DNA from: Loktanella sp. SALINAS62
GTDB taxonomy: Bacteria > Pseudomonadota > Alphaproteobacteria > Rhodobacterales > Rhodobacteraceae
Reading direction: 5' to 3'
Length of the DNA: 64,000 bases
Assembly (NCBI RefSeq): GCF_018263905.1
Contig: NZ_JAAFZU010000023.1
Coordinates: forward strand, 280,476-344,475
Made by a program: the position numbers and the translations under genes. Positions 58,100 to 64,000 of this stretch are shown piece by piece; position 1 is the first letter of the stretch; each line of letters opens with the position of its first letter. Below the pieces are notes generated by a model that ran no database searches, was not told where the DNA came from, and was given only the letters and a program-made list of their open reading frames with translations.

Positions 58100-58852
58100 T
58101 CAGTTAACGCGGAAGCCTTGACCCAGATAGACACGGCGCACATTTTCATCGCGTACGACTTCTTCGGCGGTGCCCGACATCAGCACCTTGCCGTCGTTCA
58201 GAATATAGGCACGATCGACGATCTGCAGCGTTTCCTGCACGTTGTGATCGGTGATCAGAACACCGATACCCCGCGTTTTCAGATCCGCCACAAGCGCCCG
58301 GATATCCGCCACGGCAATCGGATCGACCCCGGCAAAGGGTTCGTCCAGCAGAACATATTTCGGCCCCGCTGCCAGACAGCGCGCGATTTCGGCGCGGCGA
58401 CGTTCGCCGCCCGACAATGCGACGGCTGGCGCGCGGCGCAGATGACTGATCGAAAATTCCGACAGCAGGTTTTCCAGCTTGTCACGCCGCCGCTTTTTGT
58501 CTGGTTCGGCGATTTCAAGCACGGCGCGGATATTGTCTTCGACGGTCAAGCCACGAAAAATCGACATTTCCTGCGGCAGATAACCGATTCCGCGATTCGC
58601 ACGGCGGTACATCGGCATCGTGGTCACGTCTTCTCCGTCCACGGTGACCTGCCCGCCTTCCAGACGGATCAGCCCGGCGATCAGGTAAAAACAGGTCGTT
58701 TTGCCCGACCCGTTCGGCCCCAGCAGCGCCACGACCTCTCCACGGCCCAGATCAAGGCTGACATCGCGGATGACGGGACGCTTGCGATAGCTTTTGCGCA
58801 GGTTGCGCACCCGCAGCCCCGCATCGCCGTCGGTCACGGACAGACCCGGCAT
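58100..58852 (-). CDS. lptB: LPS export ABC transporter ATP-binding protein LptB
   Basis: LptB powers transport of LPS from the inner to the outer membrane as part of LptB2FGC. The 250-residue ATPase has Walker A GPNGSGKTT, the signature LSGGERRR and Walker B YVLLDEPFAGVDP, with the family marker GIGYLPQEMSIFRGL. It begins inside the lptA stop (TGATG). lptF and lptG are not in this window. Confidence 0.96.
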   Translation of the reverse strand: MPGLSVTDGDAGLRVRNLRKSYRKRPVIRDVSLDLGRGEVVALLGPNGSGKTTCFYLIAGLIRLEGGQVTVDGEDVTTMPMYRRANRGIGYLPQEMSIFRGLTVEDNIRAVLEIAEPDKKRRRDKLENLLSEFSISHLRRAPAVALSGGERRRAEIARCLAAGPKYVLLDEPFAGVDPIAVADIRALVADLKTRGIGVLITDHNVQETLQIVDRAYILNDGKVLMSGTAEEVVRDENVRRVYLGQGFRVN

Positions 58853-59328
58853 CAGTTGCCGCCCTGCTGGAACACCGTGCTGACCCGGCCCGACATCTGC
58901 GCCGTCCCTGTTTCAAGATCCACGACCATCGATTGCGACGACAGCGCTGACGCGCCCTGCGTCAGCAATACGTCGCCGGTCAGGGTCAGGGTGCCAGCGG
59001 CCAGATCGTAATCGGCGGATTGCGCTTCTGCCGCTTCGGTGGCTGTCACGAATGTCACGCCGCCGCTGGCCTGCATCCGGGTGATGTCGCCACTGTCAGC
59101 GCCATAGGTGACGTTCACCTGTGGCGCGGACAGCCGCAGATCGCCCTGGCCGATCGTGACGTTACCGCTGAACACCGCTGTCCCCGCGTTCTGGTCGACA
59201 TCCAGATTGTCGGCGGTGACTTCGACAGGGGCGTTTGGATCGGCGTCGATGCCGCCCAGATTGATGTTGGTCTGTGCCGCCAGCGGACCGCACAGCAGGA
59301 CAAGTAAAAGCGTCATTACATGTTTCAT
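58852..59328 (-). CDS. lptA: LPS transport periplasmic protein LptA
   Basis: LptA forms the periplasmic bridge carrying LPS. The 158-residue precursor has a short signal peptide (about 1-18, ending LAA-Q), followed by the OstA-type beta-jellyroll with VTADNLDVDQNAGTAVFSGNV and the DLRLSAPQVNVTY strand. It starts two bases after the lptC stop and overlaps lptB by one base, so the three genes form one unit. Confidence 0.92.
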   Translation of the reverse strand: MKHVMTLLLVLLCGPLAAQTNINLGGIDADPNAPVEVTADNLDVDQNAGTAVFSGNVTIGQGDLRLSAPQVNVTYGADSGDITRMQASGGVTFVTATEAAEAQSADYDLAAGTLTLTGDVLLTQGASALSSQSMVVDLETGTAQMSGRVSTVFQQGGN

Positions 59329-59330
59329 CG

Positions 59331-59939
59331 TCAGTCCTCTGCGGTTTGCGGTACGAACAACAGACGTACACCGTCGCTGAAATGCAACTGTGCGCCGTTG
59401 GACGATTGACCCAACACTACCTTGGCCTGCCCTGCGGTCAAATCACCGAAAGGTGCCCGGATTTCCAGCGCGCCATCCGACACGACAGTGCCGGACGTCA
59501 GGTCGGCATTCAGCCCGGCGGTTTCCATTGTGTACCCGGTCGAAATTTCAAGCCGCGCCAGCCCGGTCAGCGTCGCAATCTGCCCGGCGGTATCCATCGT
59601 GCCCTTGCCCGCCGTCAGCCGCAGGGCGGTGCCGTCGGGTGCATGCATGGCAAGCTGTGGGCGGCTGACGTCTACGACGTCGGCGGCGTTTTGGCTTGGT
59701 TGGGCCTGCGTCGCGCTGAATTCCACGGCATCACCGGCATCGGTCAGCCCGGTGAACCGTGGCGCGCCGATCCGCTGCTCGGTCGCCACCGCGTCGATCT
59801 GGGCAAACGGAATGTCGTCAACGCCGGGTCCGCCACGCGCGATCAGGAACAGGGTAGACAGCAGCACCAGCGCACCCAGCGGCAGCAGGATTTTCAGCCA
59901 CCCGACGACCTGCGAATAAAGATTGACGTCCCGCGACAT
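59331..59939 (-). CDS. lptC: LPS export protein LptC
   Basis: LptC is a bitopic inner-membrane protein that passes LPS from LptB2FG to LptA. The 202-residue protein has one N-terminal membrane helix (about 14-34) and a periplasmic jellyroll region. Sequence similarity in this family is low, so the assignment relies also on position between kdsD and lptA-lptB. It begins three bases after the kdsD stop. Confidence 0.88.
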   Translation of the reverse strand: MSRDVNLYSQVVGWLKILLPLGALVLLSTLFLIARGGPGVDDIPFAQIDAVATEQRIGAPRFTGLTDAGDAVEFSATQAQPSQNAADVVDVSRPQLAMHAPDGTALRLTAGKGTMDTAGQIATLTGLARLEISTGYTMETAGLNADLTSGTVVSDGALEIRAPFGDLTAGQAKVVLGQSSNGAQLHFSDGVRLLFVPQTAED

Positions 59940-59942
59940 CGA

Positions 59943-60905
59943 CTAGATCACGCCAGCGCGCAGGCAGTCATGGATATGAAGGATGCCCGCGATACGGCCC
60001 GCATCGTTCAGGGCGAACAGGCAGGTGATCTTGCGGTCGTTCATCACGGCGACGGCCAGTTCGGCCAGTGCACCGGCAGGAACGGTCGTGGGGTTTGCCG
60101 TCATGACCTCTGCCGCGGTGTGGTCCAGCAGACCCTGCATGTGGCGGCGCAAATCGCCGTCGGTGATCACCCCCGCCAGCCGCCCGTCCGGGGTTGCGAT
60201 GCCCGCGACGCCGAACCCTTTTTGGCTGATCGTCAGCAGGACGTCGCCCATCGGGGTATCGGGGCGGACCATCGGCAGTTCGTCGCCCGTGTGCATCAGG
60301 TCCGCGACCTTTGACAGGCGCGCGCCCAGCTTGCCGCCGGGGTGAACGTCGCGGAAATTTTCCGGGGTGAACTTGCGGTGTTCCATCAGTGCGATGGCCA
60401 GTGCATCGCCCAGTGCCAGCGTCATGGTGGTGGAAATCGTCGGCACGACGCCAGTGCCGCAGGCTTCGCCCAGTTGCGGCAGGACCAGCGGGATATCGGA
60501 CTGGCGGCACAGTGTGCTGTCCGGGCGGCTGGCCACCCCGATCAGCGGAATGGCAAAGCGGCGGGTATAGGCCACGATGTCCGACAGCTCTGGCGTTTCG
60601 CCCGAATTGGACAGCACGATCACCACATCGCCCTTGGCCAGCATTCCCAGATCGCCGTGGCTTGCTTCGGCGGGGTGGACGAAATGTGCGGGCGTGCCGG
60701 TGCTGGCGAATGTCGCCGCAATCTTGCGGGCGATGTGGCCCGATTTGCCCATGCCAGATACGATGACACGTCCCTTGGCAGCCAGAATAAGCGCCACAGC
60801 CGCGTCAAAGCTTTCGCCCAGCGATGCCGACAGCGCGGTCAATGCCGCGGCTTCGGTATCGATCACCCTGCGGCCGACGGATTGGAACGCGCTGGACCCC
60901 GACAT
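59943..60905 (-). CDS. kdsD: arabinose-5-phosphate isomerase (KdsD)
   Basis: KdsD converts ribulose-5-phosphate to arabinose-5-phosphate, the first step to Kdo. The 320-residue protein has an N-terminal SIS sugar isomerase domain (IVSGMGKSGHIARKIAATFASTG over two motifs, SNSGETPEL) and two C-terminal CBS domains. It starts in the rnd stop codon (TGATG), and sits upstream of lptCAB, so Kdo supply and LPS transport are co-expressed. Confidence 0.95.
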   Translation of the reverse strand: MSGSSAFQSVGRRVIDTEAAALTALSASLGESFDAAVALILAAKGRVIVSGMGKSGHIARKIAATFASTGTPAHFVHPAEASHGDLGMLAKGDVVIVLSNSGETPELSDIVAYTRRFAIPLIGVASRPDSTLCRQSDIPLVLPQLGEACGTGVVPTISTTMTLALGDALAIALMEHRKFTPENFRDVHPGGKLGARLSKVADLMHTGDELPMVRPDTPMGDVLLTISQKGFGVAGIATPDGRLAGVITDGDLRRHMQGLLDHTAAEVMTANPTTVPAGALAELAVAVMNDRKITCLFALNDAGRIAGILHIHDCLRAGVI

Positions 60906-61516
60906 CAGTGCGCGAAAATGTCGATGTCGGGCCAGCCGACCAGATCAAGCTTTGCGCGGGTCGGCAGGAAATCGAAACACGATTGTGCCAGTTCAGTCCG
61001 CCCTTCGCGTGCCAGCTTTTCATCCAGCGCGTCGCGCAGTTTGTGCAGATACAGTACGTCCGACGCCGCATAGGACAGTTGCGCATCGGTCAGGGTTTCG
61101 GCGCCCCAGTCGCTTTGCTGCTGCTGCTTGGAAATATCGACGCCGACCAGATCCTGTAGCAGGTATTTCAGCCCGTGACGGTCGGTGAATGTCCGCACCA
61201 GTTTGGACGCGATCTTGGTGCAATAGACGGGGGCTGCCAGCGTGCCGAACGCATGTTCCATCGCCGCGATATCGAAGCGGCCAAAATGAAACAGCTTCAG
61301 CACGTCAGGGTCGGCCAGCATCCGGCACAGGTTGGGCGCAGTGGTCTGCCCCTTGGCGACCTGCACCAGATGACAATCGCCATCGCCGCCCGACATCTGG
61401 ATCAGGCACAGCCGGTCACGGTGCGGGTTCAGTCCCATGGTTTCGCAGTCGATTGCGACCACAGGGCCAAGCTCCAGCCCGTCGGGCAGATCGTTCTGGT
61501 AAAGGTGGTTCGCCAT
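60905..61516 (-). CDS. rnd: ribonuclease D (short form)
   Basis: A 203-residue 3'-5' exonuclease of the DEDD family, acting on tRNA and other RNA 3' ends. The DEDD-y motifs are visible: AIDCETMGL, FHFGRFDIAAM and YAASDVLYLHKL. The HRDC domains of Escherichia coli RNase D are absent, which is normal for this alphaproteobacterial short form. It overlaps kdsD by one base and follows an endonuclease/phosphatase-family gene by 54 bp. Confidence 0.94.
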   Translation of the reverse strand: MANHLYQNDLPDGLELGPVVAIDCETMGLNPHRDRLCLIQMSGGDGDCHLVQVAKGQTTAPNLCRMLADPDVLKLFHFGRFDIAAMEHAFGTLAAPVYCTKIASKLVRTFTDRHGLKYLLQDLVGVDISKQQQQSDWGAETLTDAQLSYAASDVLYLHKLRDALDEKLAREGRTELAQSCFDFLPTRAKLDLVGWPDIDIFAH

Positions 61517-61570
61517 GTGTGCCCGTCCGCTGATTGGTTCGGTGTCAGATAGGACCCCGCGCCCTGTGGC

Positions 61571-62311
61571 TCAAGTCTTTTTGGTCAGGGCCAGCGCCGC
61601 ATCGCGCAGGCTTTGCGGTGCCAGATCGGCATAGATGGGCAAATGGTCCGACGCGGCGCGGGTCAGGACGGTGTCGATCATCCCGGTATCCAGCACGTCC
61701 AGCCGTCGGTCAGCGGCGATGCGGTCCAGCGGGGCCAGACGCCAGCGCGCGTGATAACTGCGCCCCGGCGCATGCAGGCTGTGGCTTTTGGCAAACGGGC
61801 CAAGGCCACGGTGCAGCGTCCATTCGTTCAGGTCGCCAGCCATGACGGTCGGCACATCGGTGCGTTCCGCAATCCAGTCCAGAATGGCGCGCTGCTGTGC
61901 CAGGCGGGACCGGCGCAACAGGCCCAGATGCACGCCGATGATGCGCAACGGGCCATGTGGCGTGGCAATCACGGCGGTCACGGCACCGCGCGGTTCAAAC
62001 CCCGGCAGCACGATCCGTTCGATCTGATCGGCAGCCCATTCGGGCCGGATCAGGATGACATTGCCATGCCATCCCATGCTGACATCCGTGACGGCCAGCG
62101 CGGCAGGGCGCAGGCCGATATCCTCTAGCGCATTCAGCGACAGCACGGCGGGGCGCTGGCCCATCCGCAGATCCGCCTCTTGCAGCAGGACAATATCGGC
62201 GTTGGCGTGGGACAGGACCCGCACGATCCGCATGGGATCGCGCCGCCGGTCGGTGCCAAGCGCCTTGCGGATGTTGTAACTGATCAGTCGGACGGGCGGT
62301 TCATCGGTCAT
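61571..62311 (-). CDS. endonuclease/exonuclease/phosphatase-family protein
   Basis: A 246-residue metal-dependent hydrolase with an EEP fold. Motifs seen are SYNIRKALG, LLQEADLRMG with the metal-binding Glu, AGDLNEW, and a C-terminal SDHLPIYADL with the catalytic His. The substrate could be a nucleic acid, a lipid phosphodiester or another phosphate ester. It overlaps cls by four bases (ATGA), which hints at a link to phospholipids but does not prove it. Confidence 0.88.
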   Translation of the reverse strand: MTDEPPVRLISYNIRKALGTDRRRDPMRIVRVLSHANADIVLLQEADLRMGQRPAVLSLNALEDIGLRPAALAVTDVSMGWHGNVILIRPEWAADQIERIVLPGFEPRGAVTAVIATPHGPLRIIGVHLGLLRRSRLAQQRAILDWIAERTDVPTVMAGDLNEWTLHRGLGPFAKSHSLHAPGRSYHARWRLAPLDRIAADRRLDVLDTGMIDTVLTRAASDHLPIYADLAPQSLRDAALALTKKT

Positions 62312-63660
62312 AGCATCGGCGCCCCGACCCGAAACAGACCTTCAGCAATACGGCGCAGGGTGCCCGCATCGCTGACGCCTTCGTCACAACGGTCCACCAG
62401 CCCGGTGAACCAGTCCGCCAACAGGGTGGCACTGGCATCATCGTGGACGACCAGCTGGTTTTCAAAATTCAGCAGCATCGACCGCACATCGAAATTCGCG
62501 GACCCGACATAGGCATTGGTGTCGATGACGCCGGCCTTGGCGTGCATCATGCGGTCGCGGAACAACAGGATCTTGCCCCCGGCGGCCTGCAATTCCCGCA
62601 CATATGCGCCACGCGCGAAATCTGCGACCATCTGGTTCGATCTGCGGGGCAACATCAGCCGGACATCCACCCTGCGGCGTGCGGCGACGGCCAGCGCTTC
62701 TGACAGGGATTCCGTGGGTAGGAAATAGGGCGTCGCGATCCAGACCCGGTCGGTGGCGCGGTGGATCGCGTTCACCAGTGAATCGTGAAATCCGTCGTGC
62801 GGCAGGTCGGGGCCGGATGCGGCCAGTTGCACCACGGCGGACCCGTGGTCGTGCTGTTTAACATCGTGCGGGGCGGGGTCGCCGCCCGCGCCGGACCAGT
62901 CGGATTCGAACACGTCGGTAAAGGATTTGACCGCAGGGCCGGTCAGCGTGAATCCCAGATCGACCCACGTGTCCTTGCCATCACCGATGTAATCCGCGCC
63001 AATGTTCATGCCACCGGCGAACGCATGCCGATCATCCACGATCAGCATCTTGCGATGGTTCCGCAGGTTCAGATGCCCCCGCTGCGGCCTGTTCACGAAC
63101 GGAGAGAAATATTCCACCGTGCCGCCTGCGTTTTTGAAACGGCGCAGCGCCCGCGTCGGTGGGATCAGCGTGCCCAATCGGTCCATCAGCAACCGGACCT
63201 TCACACCGTCCTGCGCGCGTTGGGTCAGTTGATCAATGAATGCGACGCCGATGTCGTCGCGCGAGACGATGTAGAACAGCGCGTCGATCCGGTGTTCGGC
63301 CGACGCGATCAGATCGTTCAGCGCGGTGCGGGCCTGCGCGGGTTGCGTCAGTAGCGTGAAATCATGCCCGCCTACGGCACCCGGCAGGTCATAGCACCGC
63401 AGCGTACGGTCCCAGCGGTCGATGTGATCGCCCGCCGCTAGATCACGAAATGTGATGCTGTTGTCGGCGCCGTGCCGCTTGCGGAAACCGACGGCGATAA
63501 AAATCGGGACGGCCACATAGGGCATCACGATCAGCGCCAGCAGCCACGCCACGGTGGATTGCGGCGTGCGCCGCTGTTGCAGCATGAAACAGGCCGCAGT
63601 CAGCACCAGCAGGCTGATAAAAACGATTTCGATATGGGTGATGAGCCAGCTGATATCCAC
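62308..63660 (-). CDS. cls: cardiolipin synthase
   Basis: Cls makes cardiolipin from phosphatidylglycerol in the membrane. The 450-residue protein has two N-terminal membrane helices (about 8-26 and 36-56) and two phospholipase D motifs: HRKMLIVDDRHAFAGGMN and HAKAGVIDTNAYVGSANFD. It is the first gene of the minus-strand run 63660-56812 and overlaps the EEP-family gene. Confidence 0.93.
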   Translation of the reverse strand: MDISWLITHIEIVFISLLVLTAACFMLQQRRTPQSTVAWLLALIVMPYVAVPIFIAVGFRKRHGADNSITFRDLAAGDHIDRWDRTLRCYDLPGAVGGHDFTLLTQPAQARTALNDLIASAEHRIDALFYIVSRDDIGVAFIDQLTQRAQDGVKVRLLMDRLGTLIPPTRALRRFKNAGGTVEYFSPFVNRPQRGHLNLRNHRKMLIVDDRHAFAGGMNIGADYIGDGKDTWVDLGFTLTGPAVKSFTDVFESDWSGAGGDPAPHDVKQHDHGSAVVQLAASGPDLPHDGFHDSLVNAIHRATDRVWIATPYFLPTESLSEALAVAARRRVDVRLMLPRRSNQMVADFARGAYVRELQAAGGKILLFRDRMMHAKAGVIDTNAYVGSANFDVRSMLLNFENQLVVHDDASATLLADWFTGLVDRCDEGVSDAGTLRRIAEGLFRVGAPML

Positions 63661-63827
63661 GACGAGTCCTTCAAACCTGTGCCAAGGCTAGCCCATGCAA
63701 ATTCCTTGTCCATCCAAAGCACATTTTTCACGTGCCTCATCCGGGACATACAGCCGGACGACACGAACAGGCCGATCAGCCCGCTGTGATCGCGGCTAAA
63801 TTCACGGCCTGTTTTGCAAGAAATACC

Positions 63828-63854
63828 GTGCGGCACGGCACGGACGTGCCGCAC
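63828..63854. terminator. strong inverted repeat upstream of cls
   Basis: GTGCGGCACG (63828-63837) and CGTGCCGCAC (63845-63854) form a perfect 10-bp stem with a 7-base loop. On the minus strand it is followed by GGTATTTCTTG, so it could terminate a gene entering from the right; on the plus strand no T-run follows. Confidence 0.5.
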
Positions 63855-63922
63855 GCATCAAACGTACGGCTAAGCCACCCAAAAAGGGTCGATTAAAGGA
63901 TGGTATTCGTTAGGGGAAATCG

Positions 63923-63949
63923 TGGTGCCCAGGAGAGGTTGGTTTCCTC
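63923..63949 (-). other. tRNA 3'-end-like segment (possible att remnant)
   Basis: Read on the minus strand, GAGG-7-base loop-CCTC is followed by T, CCTGGGC and ACCA. This matches the layout of a tRNA T-arm 3' strand (5), acceptor 3' strand (7), discriminator and CCA, and the last 16 bases look like those of a leucine-type tRNA. The loop (AAACCAA) lacks the TTC of a real T-loop, and no matching acceptor 5' strand lies inside the window. Confidence 0.25.
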
Positions 63950-64000
63950 GGCATGTTTTGGTTTTGTGCCCGTTGCAGGCACCGCAAGATCTTCAAACGT

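Larger units (their letters stand above)
63661..64000. other. non-coding right end of the window
   Basis: I see no credible gene in these 340 bases. They hold the region before cls (likely its promoter, not resolved), a 10-bp perfect inverted repeat at 63828-63854, and a tRNA-3'-end-like stretch at 63923-63949. Short reading frames here have no family similarity. Confidence 0.5.

Noticed and set aside
57931..58149. 72-residue open frame between lptB and hpf on the minus strand
   Set aside because: It overlaps the lptB 3' end, lacks a ribosome-binding site and has no family features; not a remnant of rpoN.

Overview
The window reads as one contiguous piece of chromosome from a Roseobacter-group alphaproteobacterium (Rhodobacteraceae). 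The evidence is the high-GC codon use and several alphaproteobacterial traits: a MaeB with a phosphotransacetylase-like tail, a YlxR-L7Ae fusion between nusA and infB, a short RNase D without HRDC domain, and long-form HPF with ptsN next to lptCAB-kdsD. About 59 protein genes fill nearly all the sequence. I saw no complete tRNA or rRNA gene, transposase, phage gene or CRISPR array.

Layout, left to right. (1) 1-8.2 kb: mutS (cut by the left edge), maeB and a ribokinase-like gene, msrA, then a coupled pair made of a class IV aminotransferase and a P-loop sulfotransferase-like protein. (2) 8.4-17.9 kb: argG and a Nudix gene on the minus strand, then a tightly overlapping plus-strand run: hslO, CoA pyrophosphatase, cca, two ABC exporter halves and a Fe-S RNA methyltransferase. 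(3) 17.9-22.1 kb: two L,D-transpeptidases around a CAP-domain lipoprotein, an MFS permease and hemH. (4) 22.2-28.7 kb: a degenerate methyltransferase-like protein divergent from a disrupted comF, then grxC, a nitrilase-family amidase, a MarR regulator, ubiG, pip and an orphan Tat-exported peptide-binding protein. (5) 28.7-34.2 kb: the rimP-nusA-ylxR-infB operon behind a candidate promoter and attenuator. (6) 34.3-42.5 kb: mutT-argJ-PpiC foldase facing secA, then two exported proteins, one a phosphate-binding-protein/OmpA fusion. (7) 42.5-46.5 kb: radC, dnaJ and dnaK with terminators and a heat-shock-type promoter.

(8) 46.7-56.8 kb is the most distinctive part. It is a surface-polysaccharide region with an ABC-2 polysaccharide permease, CysQ (PAP phosphatase), an atypical KdsB-like cytidylyltransferase, four glycosyltransferases, GalU, and a protein with two sets of PAPS-binding motifs. 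Together these suggest export of a Kdo-type, sulfated surface glycan, with CysQ removing the PAP left by sulfation. This is inference from gene content.

(9) 56.8-63.7 kb: a minus-strand run cls, endonuclease/phosphatase family, rnd, kdsD, lptC, lptA, lptB, hpf, ptsN. It joins Kdo synthesis and LPS transport to stationary-phase and nitrogen-PTS control. rpoN, often found between lptB and hpf, is missing. The last 340 bases are non-coding and hold a strong inverted repeat and a tRNA-3'-end-like segment.

Two genes (comF near 23.08 kb and a glycosyltransferase near 51.45 kb) carry apparent frame disruptions near their 5' ends. These could be real mutations or sequence errors.
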